From the NCBI GenBank assembly GCA_005281725.1, contig SSBO01000012.1, forward strand, positions 23,310,286 through 23,374,285: a stretch of DNA of 64,000 nt, in the 5' to 3' direction. The notes under the pieces are model-generated. The model did no database searches, was not told the origin of the DNA, and worked only from the letters and a program-made list of their open reading frames with translations. Shown piece by piece: positions 47,901 through 59,365 of the stretch; the stretch's first letter is position 1, and the number at the start of each line of letters is the position of its first letter. The translations under genes were made by a program, and so were the position numbers. The DNA is from Wuchereria bancrofti. Its lineage: Eukaryota > Nematoda > Chromadorea > Rhabditida > Onchocercidae.

Positions 47901-50900
47901 ATTTACAAAAAAAAAAACAATATTAGCAAAGGGAAAGGAAAAATATCAATCAAGTATAGTTTATATAATAAAACTTAAAATTTTATTGTTTTAAAAGTGT
48001 CGTCTAACTTAAAAAAGAAGACGAAACATAAGTGTTCCTCATTGAAAGTTAATTTTTTCAAAAAAAAAATTCATATTAACTTTCTTACTAACTTAAATGC
48101 TAACTTATACTTTCTTAGCTTCAAGTTATCTACATTCGAAAAAATAACAAATTCAATTCTACAAATTTAGAAAGTTAATTTTTTTAAAAATTACTATCAC
48201 TAAATTCAATGATTTGAAATTACTCAAATCATTGAATTATCAAAGATAACTGTTCAAAATTAAGTATAACTGCATCGTTCTTAAGTAGTAAGAAAAAAAA
48301 ATTGATTCAAAAAAATTAAAATTTGTTTTATTTAATTAAATGCACAAAAGAAAAAAATAGTAAGTCAGCCAGTAATTGCAATATTTTAAGAAATATTTTT
48401 TTTTTTTTTGAAAGAAAAGTTAATTGAATTTAAAGTTTATTAAATGAGGAGAAAAAAACTTTGGAAAAAAAACTTCAGTTCCATTAAAAGAAAGGAAAGC
48501 ACAAAAAAAAATCAAACTATTTTGCAATTTAGTGAACAATAAACTTAAATTTGCACTTTAATTTTTTTGGAATAATAATTGTAATTTAAATAAAAATATA
48601 AAAATATCATAATTTTTCCTTTAGCATCTTTGTTTTTACAATGAAAATGGTTAAAGAAAGTAATGAAATAATACAAAAAGTAAACATTTAAAATTGTCAA
48701 GAAGAAAAATTAACTGAGTCATTAAATTTTACAATTTTTAATTTAACGGACTCTTTTTTTTCTTTTGACGCAGATATAATCAAATTTATTTTTTACCATT
48801 TTAGTTGCATTTTTGTTTTTACCATATTTCTGATAATTTAATGTAATTTCGCTTCAGTTCATTTCGATCAAATTAAATTAATTGTTGAAATAGCAGTTGA
48901 ATAGTTACTTTCACCTTTTATTTTTGCTAAGTTTATATTTCAATCATGAACAAAGTGATAGATTACAAAATATTATTAGATTGATCAGTTAGATAGATCA
49001 GTATCGATTGATTTTTAGCTTAATCAATTGAAATCAATAAATCTCAAAACAGTTCGGATCGAGAAATTCTTTCACTTCCGTTTAAAAAAAAAAAATCATT
49101 TTAATAATTGCTTGCTAGAATACTTATCAATAACTGCAATTTTTTTTTTTTTTTTTTTGTTGATATTTTAATTCCGGAAAAAAATTAACTGTTAAAATTA
49201 GTGCAATAAGATAAAGTGATAATATTAAATAGTATAAATTTTAACAAATTAAATAAAAATTTAAACAAATTAAACTTTTTACAGAATAAATTTGATTTGC
49301 TACAAACAATAAAATATTATACTGTTCAATAAGTAATTTAATTAATATATACTTTGTTAAATGTAAATTTTTAAAAAATAAATGGAATTGATATAATTTT
49401 ATAATTCAGAGATACACGTTACAAGTGATACGTTCACTTCTATTCACGTATTACGGAAGTGATGCGCAATTTGTGATACAAACTTATTCCGTTCCCGGAC
49501 AAACAACAATTAGTGATTTTTGCAATGCACCGTGTACAATGCGATATATCGATCAGATCGATCGAGAACAAACTTTTATCGGAGAAAATCCCAATCAAAC
49601 AGAGTTTGCTTTTATTCATTTTACTTTTTTTTTCAAGTTTAAAATTTAATTTTTATCTTAAAATAATTTCTATTATCATTTCAAATTGATTCACTTTTCA
49701 TTTTCATATGAATTTTATAGATTATTTTCATTTTTGAAAAGATTATTAGATATTTTTGTATAATTATTATTTTATTTATTATTTAATTATCATTTTATTA
49801 AGTTTTCTTTTTTTTTAGATATTATTTAACTATTATTTAAATGATAGATATTATTTAGTTATTATTTTTAAACGATAAGTGAAGAATTTTCACATCAATT
49901 TTAACTATCTTCCATAATATTTTTTTTTTTTTTCATAAATTTATTTGTGTTAATTTAAATCATTCGGTTTAGCTTTTGCACTATTTTATAGCAATTTCTT
50001 TTTTTAAATAATTTCACTTTTATTGAAAAAAAAAAATTTTTTTTAACCATTAAATTCAAATAAACGAGAGAAAGTCTTTTTTTTTTCTTTTGCACTTCAA
50101 ACTGAAATATAAATTTTAGCTAATTAGTAAAATTCAGCAATGACAGGAGAGAAAAAAAAAAATTAATTGCTTAACAAGGAAAAATTTTTGAAGCACATCA
50201 ATTTAACGTCTGATAATAATGGATTTATCATTTTACAATCAGTCATCATTAATCGATTTCTCTCTTATTCATTCTCTCTCTCTCCCTCTCTCTCTCTGTA
50301 GCTCTTTTTTTTTCATTTTTCAGTAAATTTTTTTTAAAAATATCTGCTCTAATTACCCACATTTTTAGAATGTTCTTTAATCTCTACGCTCCAAATTTTT
50401 TCTTTTTTTTCACCATTTTATTTAATTATATTAAAATCTAGTATTTTCTTTTTTTTTTTTTTTGAAAAAAATAATTATCAATATTTATTTATTTTTTATA
50501 TATACAGGAAATGATATTACATAGTTTAAGCTATGCTAATTTACGTCTCTTCAAATTCCAAAATACCTGTTTTTTTCTTTTTTTATTTCCTCACAATTAA
50601 TTACTTTTTGAAATATTTACATAAAAAATGTTTACATTCATGCTGAACAATGATTTCTGGTTTCTAAAAAAATTTAACAAATTTATTTTTATTTTTTATT
50701 TTTTCTTGCTTTTCTGCATAAAATATTTGCAATTTTATTTGAAAAAAAATTTAAAAAAAAAAAAGAAATTTACTTTGTCTCTTTGTTATAATTATTTTCC
50801 AAAACTACCTGTCCCTTTTTTTTCTTAAATTAAAATTACAGTGCTGTTTGGCAATATTATCGCTATAGTCTTGGAAGAAAACCAAGTCTTTACATTTTAT

Positions 50901-53900
50901 TTGTTGCTGATCGTACTTCATACAGGTACGTATGATTTACATTCATATTTTAAAATTTTCAAATTTAAAAAAAAAGAAATTAAAAAAAAAAAAGAGCTAG
51001 ATTAATTCATACTTTAAATCTCTTCAAATTCCAAAATACCCGTTTTTTTCTTTTTTTTTTTATTTGCTCACAATTAATTACTTTTTGAAATATTTACATA
51101 AAAAATGTTTACGTTTGTATCATTATTATTGTTAAAGATTATTATTATTGTGAAAAGTAAAAGAGTAGAAAAAATAGAGTAAATAATAAAATATAATAAT
51201 TTTTAATTTTGAATCATTTTCTAGTGATGATGCAATATTTGAAAAAGATATGGAAGATTCGAGTAAATTATTAGAACAAACAAAATTAACAAATAAAACG
51301 GAAACAATATTTATTAATAATGCTAATGTAGCTCATTATTTCGCGCACAATAATATTATTAGCAATGGAAGAAGCGCTTCAGAAATAGCTAATTTAATCA
51401 ACAATAGACTGAGTTAGTTACGGTGATTTCTTCATTTATATTTTTGAATATAATTTCATTCATTTATTCAAAAATTTATAAAATTTAAAAGCATAATTTT
51501 GTATTATTATTTGTTAAAGTTCATTTATTTATTTAAAATTTGTAAAATTTAAGCAATTAAAAAAGCATAATTCTGTATTATTATTTGTTAAAGTTCATTC
51601 ATTTATTTAAAATTTATAAAATTTGAGCAATTAAAAAAGCATAACTTTGTATTATTTTTTTAAAGTTCATTTATTTATTTAAAATTTGTAAAATTTAAGC
51701 AATTAAAAAAGCATAATTCTGTATTATTATTTGTTAAAGTTCATTTATTTATTTAAAATTTATAAAATTTAAAAGCATAATTTTGTATTATTATTTGTTA
51801 AAGTTCATTCATTTATTTAAAATTCATATAATTTACGCAATTGAAAGACATAATTTTGTATTATTATTTTTTTACAGATAAATTATTTAATTTTTAATTA
51901 CACAATAAAAAAAAATTTTTTTCGTTGAAAATTTGATTATTTATTGATTGTATTAAATTGTTATCATTAATTCATCACTACATTTGCAATATTATTTTTA
52001 TCCTATAAATAAATAAAATTAATTCTATTTCAAACTAAACAATATTTATTTATAGTTTTTTTTAATTAGTAAAAAAAAAAAATTTCGATTTATTTCAAAT
52101 TTACTTTCGTCTCTTTTTTTTTTTACAGTTTCCTATTATAAAAATGATAATAAACTAAATGCAAAAACAACAACAATAAATGATTCATCAAAATTTGTTA
52201 TCCCATTTATCACTGAAACGACTACTATTACTACTACCGTTGAAAAAAAAGTAAGATTTTTTTTTTTTTCAAATTTAATATTATCAAAAAAATGTTAAAA
52301 TTCAAAATTTATACTAATAGATTTAGAAATTTTGAAACAAAAGAATTTACTTATTTTATATTTCATTTGCAAAATTATTTTTATCATATAATAAAATAAA
52401 ATTAATTCTATTTCAAACTAAACAATCTTTATTTACAGTTTGTTTTTTTTAATTAGTAAAAAAAAAAGAATTTCGATTTATTTCAAATTTACTTGCGCCT
52501 CTTTTTTTCTTACAGTTTTCTATTATAAAAATGATAATTTCAAAGTTTAATTTGTTTATATTTCAAAGTTTGATTTGTTTTTGTTTGTTGTTTATTAGAA
52601 CAAAAATGAAATTGATGCACAAACAATACCAGTACAAGAATTTCCTCAATCAAATATTGCATTCCATAACACAGGTAAGTACTAATTAATTAATTAACTG
52701 ATTAATTATCGTTCTGCTACTAATATTTAAGGCATATTTTCTTTTATTTAATATAATTATATAATTAAAATAATAACAAATGATGATTCAAATATCGGAT
52801 AATACTTTAGTTAGATTAGGCGTAAACAAGTAATGAATAAGTACAATATTTTAATGTTTATTATAACATGTCACGTGAGTACACGTAACTTTTTAGCTTA
52901 CTTTACGTTTGCTAACAAGTATATTGAATATTTAATGTCATTACTAGAATTATTCATATTTATTAAAACTTTAGAAGCAAAAGAACAAGTAACTACAATT
53001 TCAACAACAAAATTCAGCGAAACGTACGTTACTAAGCTTTTTTTTTTTTTTTTTTCTTTTCAAACATCTTTAAGCTATTATCGTTATGCTAAAAATTATT
53101 TCAATTAACAATTTGATAATTTAATGAAATTTTTGCTAAATTTACAAAAATGTTGAACATTGAAGATTTTCTAGAACTAGGAATGATCTATTCACCAGTG
53201 ATATTTTACGATCATCATTTCCTGATATTAATTCGGATGAGGAGGAAGATGATTTTATTGTTGAAAATACTGATAATAGTGCTATTTCAAATGAGCAAAA
53301 TCATTTTGCTAATATCAAATCAACAACATCCAATTTACCATTTCTATGGACCGGAAATGGTGATAATTTTGAGCAATCGGATGATATGAAGAATATTGAA
53401 GAAATGATCAAATCAACGGATACATTAATACAACCAAATTTTACTTCAACAGAAAAAATTACACAATCATTTAGTAATATTGCTAATGAATTAACAACAC
53501 AAATTAGAATTAGTAATAAGCATTCATTAGTTGATGAAATAGATGTTAGTAATATAAATTTACCTGTGACACTTAACAAAATGTCATCGAAATTTCAAAC
53601 AAAAATAAGCGAAATTAATGATGATGATGATTCATCCTTTACAACAATACCAGAAGCAACGATTGATTTTAGACCAAATTCTGATGTGAATTTCCGGATG
53701 GATAATGATAAAAATTTTGCGACAACAACAAAATCGCTTTCATCAGATACTGTCGCATTAAATAGTAATGTCACATCGGATGACACTAATACTTCCACTG
53801 ATAATAATGCTACTAAATTTTTACTGGAACCTATTTTTTCAAAAGTAACACCACCAATAGATGATGATGATGATGATGAAATGATAACATCAAAGGAAAT

Positions 53901-56900
53901 GGATAAAAGCGCTTCAGAAGTTGTAGAAAGAAATACGATGAAAAATTTAGAAATTTCAACAACACAATCAAAGATCACTTCACCATCAGATGTCAATGAT
54001 TTTGCGTATTTCTTAGAGGATTTGGCTTTTTCATCTACTTCGACAAGTCTCGATGATGATTTGATAAATTTTAATTCACAAAAACATTCTAATTCATTTC
54101 ATTTAAATGGGCAAACTGAAACGACAAAAATGGCCGAAGAAGCAAATGTTGAAATAAGTGATGAAAAAATTACTCAAATAAGAGAAACGGAAACCGAATT
54201 AAATGAAGAAATAATTACTGAACCAATGAAAAACACTGAGACGGATATATCGGATATTCCGGTTGAAAGTAGCAATACAATAGAGATGGATAATGAGACA
54301 ACAGTTTTAAAAGTATCTCAGATTATTTCCGGACAATCAACATTTCCAGAAACTTTCACTCAAGAAAATATACATTCTAGTGGAAGTGATAAAGAGATGG
54401 AAGAATTAACATCCGGAAGAAGCAATTCATTTCTTACCACCGAATTCTCAACAAATATCTCTCCTGAAAATGTAATGGATTTATCCGGAACACTAATTGA
54501 TACTTCCATATCATCAGATGATAAAAAACTGCTAAAGACAAAGAATGAATCATTGATAACGGATGATTTCCAGAAATCATTTGCTACTTCAAATGATTTC
54601 TCACCGTTTGATGAAATATCAGGATCAGGAATAATGGAAGTAACAGATTCATCACATTCTGTTAATAGTTTTCCTGAAAATTCTCCTGAATTATCAATAA
54701 CTCAAACAACAAAGGATTCATCAGATAAATCAATCGTTATTAGCTTTATTCCAGATGAAGATGATGAATTAATAATCACTGATATCTTATCATTAACTTC
54801 TGCTACTGTAGCAAGCACTAATGATGAAATTATCACAACAGACAATTTCGCAATTAAACCTCAATCAATTCCTAAACCGGAAATTTTTGATTCTAATCAT
54901 CAAACAATCGAAAATTCCGCAATGATATCAAATTTAAACATAAACAAATGGCAAACATTTATTGAAACGTCAACGATTACACCTGAAATTACAATTGATA
55001 CGAAGAATGAAATTGAAAATGATACAAAAGCTACAAATTATGAAACTTCAATCACTCAAATACCAATGACAATTTTTAACATAACAATGCGTTCGTCACA
55101 AATTAATGCTAAATCACATCTCAATCGAACAATTAATAATTACACTTATTTAATTTTGGATGAAGTAAGTTATATGAAAATGAATGAATCAATTGCATAT
55201 GACTCATCAACAATTACTTCTAACATCGATGATGGAAATATTTCACTAAATGATTTATTGTATGATGAAAATGAAATATACAATGATTTATATTCTGATG
55301 ATTCATTCTCATCAACAAATGATAGAATAATGCCTGCAAAATTTACATCGGAAAGTTTATCATTGCATCAAATACAATCACAACCGGAAATGGAAACAAC
55401 GTCAATTTTAAATACAATCAATAATCAGTTTAAAAATGCTAATAAGCATCAAAATAGCTTAATTTCAATAGATAATTCTAGTGTATTATATGATACTGAG
55501 GAATCGAAGGAAGAATTTGATCATACAATTTCAGCTAATCCGGAAAATAACAAAGTTGAAAGTACAACCAGAACAACAACAACAACAATATCACAAATAA
55601 TAGATCCAATCAAATCTGATATTACCATACATACATTGGATGATAATTTAAACGATCGAATTGTAATAGATGTGATAAATGGAATAGCTACAACATCTAT
55701 TCCTGAAATTGAAGAAATTGCTGATATAAATATGAATCATAAAAAAATTATTCATCAAACATTAACAGTACTTAAAACGGAAAATCCTATCAATGATGAT
55801 TCATCTTTATCAGTTACATCAACAATTCCATCAGCTTCTACTTCAATATCATTTGAGCAAGCAATGATCAAACTTTTATCGTCTAATCCAAATTTTCTAC
55901 ACAAATTAAATGACGCTAGTACTACTACTATCACTAGCGATACAGATAAAGAATTGATAAGTATCACTGATAAGAATAACAATATTTTTAATGCTATAGC
56001 ACCACAATCTTCGCCTTTATCAACGATTGCTAAAACTGAAAGTTCATTTTTCCAGCAAAAATTTATCACAGGCAGAAATGGCATCAACATTCCTGTTATG
56101 GATAATGATGAAGAAAATTTGCAATCAACTTCGGAAATTTCAACAATTAACAAGTTTACTGAAGATCTTACTTTCATAATTGATCATACAGTACCCAATA
56201 TCATATCTTCATCGGTTACATCCGTTCAGCATAACCTGATCAGGAATTCTTTTGCTAATGATGAAGAAAATTTGCAATCAACTTCAGAAATTTCAACAAT
56301 TAACAAGTTTTTGCCTGATGAAAGTAACACTGAAGATCTTACTTTCATAATTGATCATACAGTACCCAATATCATATCTTCATCGGTTACATCCGTTCAG
56401 CATAACCTGATCAGGAATTCTTTTGCTAATGATGAAGAAAATTTGCAATCAACTTCAGAAATTTCAACAATTAACAAGTTTTTGCCTGATGAAAGTAACA
56501 CTGAAGATCTTACTTTCATAATTGATCATACAGTACCCAATATCATATCTTCATCGGTTACATCCGTTCAGCATAACCTGATCAGGAATTCTTTTGCTAA
56601 TGATGAAGAAAATTTGCAATCAACTTCGGAAATTTCAACAATTAACAAGTTTTTGCCTGATGAAAGTATCACCGATGATTTTAATACTGATGAAAATTCT
56701 CGACCATCCGGAATTTCTACAAATAATAACTTTTCGCCTGATTGGAGTCTTACTGATTATCCTACTAATAGTGAAAATTCTCGACCATCCGGAATTTCTA
56801 CAAATAATAACTTTTCGCCTGATTGGAGTCTTACCGATTATCCTACTAATAGTGAAAATTCTCGACAATCCGGAATTTCTACAAATAATAACTTTTCGCC

Positions 56901-57090
56901 TGATTGGAGTCTTACCGATTATCCTACTAATAGTGAAAATTCTCGACAATCCGGAATTTCTACAAATAATAACTTTTCGCTTAACGGGAGTGTCACCAAC
57001 GATCTCACTATTGAAGAAAGCTCCCAATTATCAGTCGAAACTTCGACAAATAATAACTTTTCATTTGATAAGAAAACAGATAACAGATAA
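44985..57090 (+). CDS. Giant single-pass membrane protein with VWA-like region and repetitive Ser/Thr/Asn-rich tail (9 exons, about 1,646 aa)
   Basis: Exons 44985-45204, 45515-45606, 49410-49603, 50842-50925, 51225-51412, 52129-52250, 52599-52674, 52974-53022 and 53175-57090 join in phase throughout. The first ATG after the acceptor at 44934 gives a short N-terminus with a basic KLKKKRLIK stretch and a membrane helix (about residues 29-53, VVTISVITSILFALIIVTGI), suggesting type II topology. Residues of about 78-250 resemble a von Willebrand A fold: HAVFAVNLAG (strand 1, DxSxS metal motif lost), LQVIRSLLFTYYGSDAQFVI, KPSLYILFVADRTSYSDD and SASEIANLINNRL. A possible furin-type site RFKR lies near residue 95 but would fall inside that fold. 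The last exon encodes about 1,300 Ser/Thr/Asn/Asp/Ile-rich residues with no cysteine-rich domain, ending in two repeat blocks. A cuticle or surface role is inference. Intron 2 is 3.8 kb. Confidence 0.8.
45775..45945. repeat. 48-bp tandem repeat, about 3.5 copies, intronic
   Basis: The unit TTTAATCATTATCATAGAAT continues with ATATTTTTATCATAATCATT and TAGCACAA. Copies differ by single bases (ATTCTTATC against ATTTTTATC). It lies in intron 2 of the VWA-like gene. Confidence 0.9.
50546..51114. repeat. Direct repeats of about 95 bp flanking exon 4 of the VWA-like gene
   Basis: A block from CTCTTCAAATTCCAAAATAC through TTACATAAAAAATGTTTAC occurs at about 50546-50635 and again at about 51019-51112. 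The copies bracket exon 4 (50842-50925) and differ by a few substitutions and T-run length. Confidence 0.85.
51430..51860. repeat. Tandem repeat of about 70 bp, about 6 copies, intronic
   Basis: Units contain TTATTTGTTAAAGTTCATT, TATTTAAAATTTGTAAAATT and AAGCAATTAAAAAAGCATAA. Some copies lack the AAGCAATTA segment. They follow directly on exon 5 of the VWA-like gene. Confidence 0.85.
51990..52545. repeat. Direct duplication of about 150 bp that includes an exon start
   Basis: The block at about 51995-52155 (AATTCTATTTCAAACTAAAC, AGTTTTTTTTAATTAGTAAA, AATTTCGATTTATTTCAAAT, then the acceptor and the first bases of exon 6, TTTCCTATTATAAAAATGAT) recurs at about 52385-52540 with the variant TTTTCTATTATAAAAATGAT. 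The second copy diverges just after the exon start, so it is a decayed pseudo-exon 78 nt upstream of the real exon 7. Confidence 0.88.
56107..56690 (+). repeat. Coding repeat: 57-residue unit, four copies
   Basis: In the last exon of the VWA-like gene a 171-nt unit begins at 56107, 56260, 56431 and 56602. The first copy is 153 nt because it lacks the six residues LPDESN. Each unit reads DEENLQSTSEISTINKF, then (LPDESN)TEDLTFIIDHTV and PNIISSSVTSVQHNLIRNSF; the fourth is truncated. Copies are nearly identical at the DNA level, including silent sites, so expansion is recent or maintained by gene conversion. Confidence 0.95.
56698..57020 (+). repeat. Coding repeat: 27-residue unit, four copies
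   Basis: Immediately after the 57-residue block, an 81-nt unit starts at 56698, 56779, 56860 and 56941. It reads SR(P/Q)SGISTNNNFSPDW then SLTDYPTNSEN. The first three copies are almost identical; the fourth diverges (SLNGSVTNDL). Confidence 0.95.
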
Positions 57091-57245
57091 TTAATATCAT
57101 TTTGAAAAAAAATTAATTAATTAATTGGTAATCGAATCGGTTTGATCAATCAATCAATCAGATATGACAAACAAGCAACTAACATTCTTTTTTTCTTATT
57201 TGAAATTTTATATATCATTTTAATCTTCCTAATTAAGATTTGAAT

Positions 57246-57251
57246 AATAAA
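57246..57251 (+). terminator. Poly(A) signal of the VWA-like gene
   Basis: AATAAA about 160 nt after the TAA at 57088-57090. Other AATAAA matches occur further on in this A+T-rich DNA, so the choice is not certain. Confidence 0.4.
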
Positions 57252-58829
57252 ATATTTCTAGTCAATGAGTTCTTTCCTCAGGTAATCAAATTAAAAATTT
57301 TGCAATGCAAAATACAAATAACATTTTTTTTAATGTAATATTTCTTATTATTATATAATTAAATGAAATATTTTGTAAACTTTTAAATTAATGCGCAACC
57401 TGTACATATTACATTAATTACATTAAATAATTCTATATTAATTTTTATAATAATATACTTTTCCTAATAAACTTTAAATCTCATTTTGCAAAAAAATACT
57501 TATGAAAAAAAAAATTTTTTTTAAATTATATTTTGTAAATTTGATTCTCTGCTGTCATTTTTTTTAACCATACAATAATATTACACAAATTGTTTCAATT
57601 TTTTTTAATAAATTTTAGTTTTAATAAATTAGTTAAAAATTTTTCTTTTTAAATGAATTTAATTGCACATATGTAAATTTTTGTAATTTCATATATGATT
57701 TTTACGCAAATATTGTAAGCACTTTTCTTCACTCAGAAAAAAAGAAAAAAACGATAGTTTCTTTTTTTTTTTAAATTTTCATTTGACACTTTGCCATATT
57801 TATTTAAAATTTTTAAAATTGATATGTGTAATTAAAGCAAAAAAAAAAAAAAAATTATCTCATTAGAAATACGTTAACTAATTGTAATTGTAATAGTAAT
57901 TATTTTTATTATTGTCGTATAACACACTTTTATTATTATTTTTAGTTTTCTTATTTTTTTTATAAATAAATTAATTTTTTGCAACTGTTAATTATTTCTA
58001 AATTATTATTATTTCTATTATTGTGTAATAAAATTATTAGAAATGTAATAAATTTATGACTTATTTTTTATTGTTACATCATTACAAATTACATATCACT
58101 AATTATGTCAATTATACGTGACGTGAACGTGACCTGTATTATATTTCAGTTTTGTATTGTTGTATACATTTTCATTTGTATGTTTAATAATTGCACATAT
58201 CATTGAATATATAAAAACAAAAAAATAAATAGTCATTAATTATGTGTAACAAAGTTAATTATTAATTTCATCATTTTGTTTTTGTTAATTGTATTTCTTG
58301 CATATTTTAATATCAAACTATTACTGTAATCTTTTATCACTTATCATTTTTTAATTTTTTTTTAATCAAATTTTATTCATACCTATTCACTACAATAGTG
58401 TTATTACTAATAATAATAATTAAAATCATTTAAAATATTACTATTAGATTGTAAATTAATTTGTTCATATGCAAAGTGAAATATTAAAATTTCAAATATT
58501 CATGTATGCACCTTTTTTTTTCATGTTTTATGATCATTGAACAATTAATTCATAATTAGAAAAATGAAAATTGATGGTAAATATGGTCGGTGATATTTTT
58601 TAATTTTAGGTGATGTTTTTAAAATTAAATTTTTAGAAATTAATATGAAAATAAATTCCAATTTTAGTTTAATTTAATTTTATCTTACTAAGTCATAATT
58701 TGTTATCAAATATTACTTAATAATGAGCAATTCACATTCACATTCAAATTTCATTATATTGCAGTTTTTTAAAACATTAATTTCAGATCAGATCATCATG
58801 AAAGTTTCAAAAAAACGGTTGCAGAAAAT

Positions 58830-59365
58830 AATTTTTTCCAGTAAAATATTAAATTATATTAGTTTCAAAGAAATATTCATAATTTATCAAATCATTCCGC
58901 TCAGATTTGATTAACTAAGTTATCCGTCTTATCAAAAAGAAAAAAATTAAAAATTCATATTAAAAAAAAAAATTGCCAAGAAAAGGAAATTTTTTGAATG
59001 AAAATAAAATTGTTAAAAATCTTTTCAATTAATACTTTTTCAAAACAGTAATATTTATTGTTATTTTTTCCATCATTGATTCGTTTTTTTTTTTTTTTTN
59101 AATTTTTTCCAGTAAAATATTAAATTATATTAGTTTCAAAGAAATACTCATAATTTATCAAATCATTCCGCTCAGATTTGATTAACTAAGTTATCCGTCT
59201 TATCAAAAAGAAAAAAATTAAAAATTCATATTAAAAAAAAAATTGCCAAGAAAAGGAAATTTTTTGAATGAAAATAAAATTGTTAAAAATCTTTTCAATT
59301 AATACTTTTTCAAAACAGTAATATTTATTGTTATTTTTTTCATCATTGATTCGTTTCTCTTTTTT
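58830..59365. repeat. 270-bp near-perfect tandem duplication with an N at the joint
   Basis: Positions 58830-59099 and 59101-59365 are almost identical (offset 271), differing by one T/C change (ATATTCATAA against ATACTCATAA), one A-run length and the terminal T run. The single undetermined base at 59100 sits exactly between them. Confidence 0.93.

Noticed and set aside
58723..58914. 63-codon plus-strand frame starting MSNSHSHSNF
   Set aside because: It lies in the tandem-duplicated intergenic block, lacks splice or composition support, and is A+T-driven.
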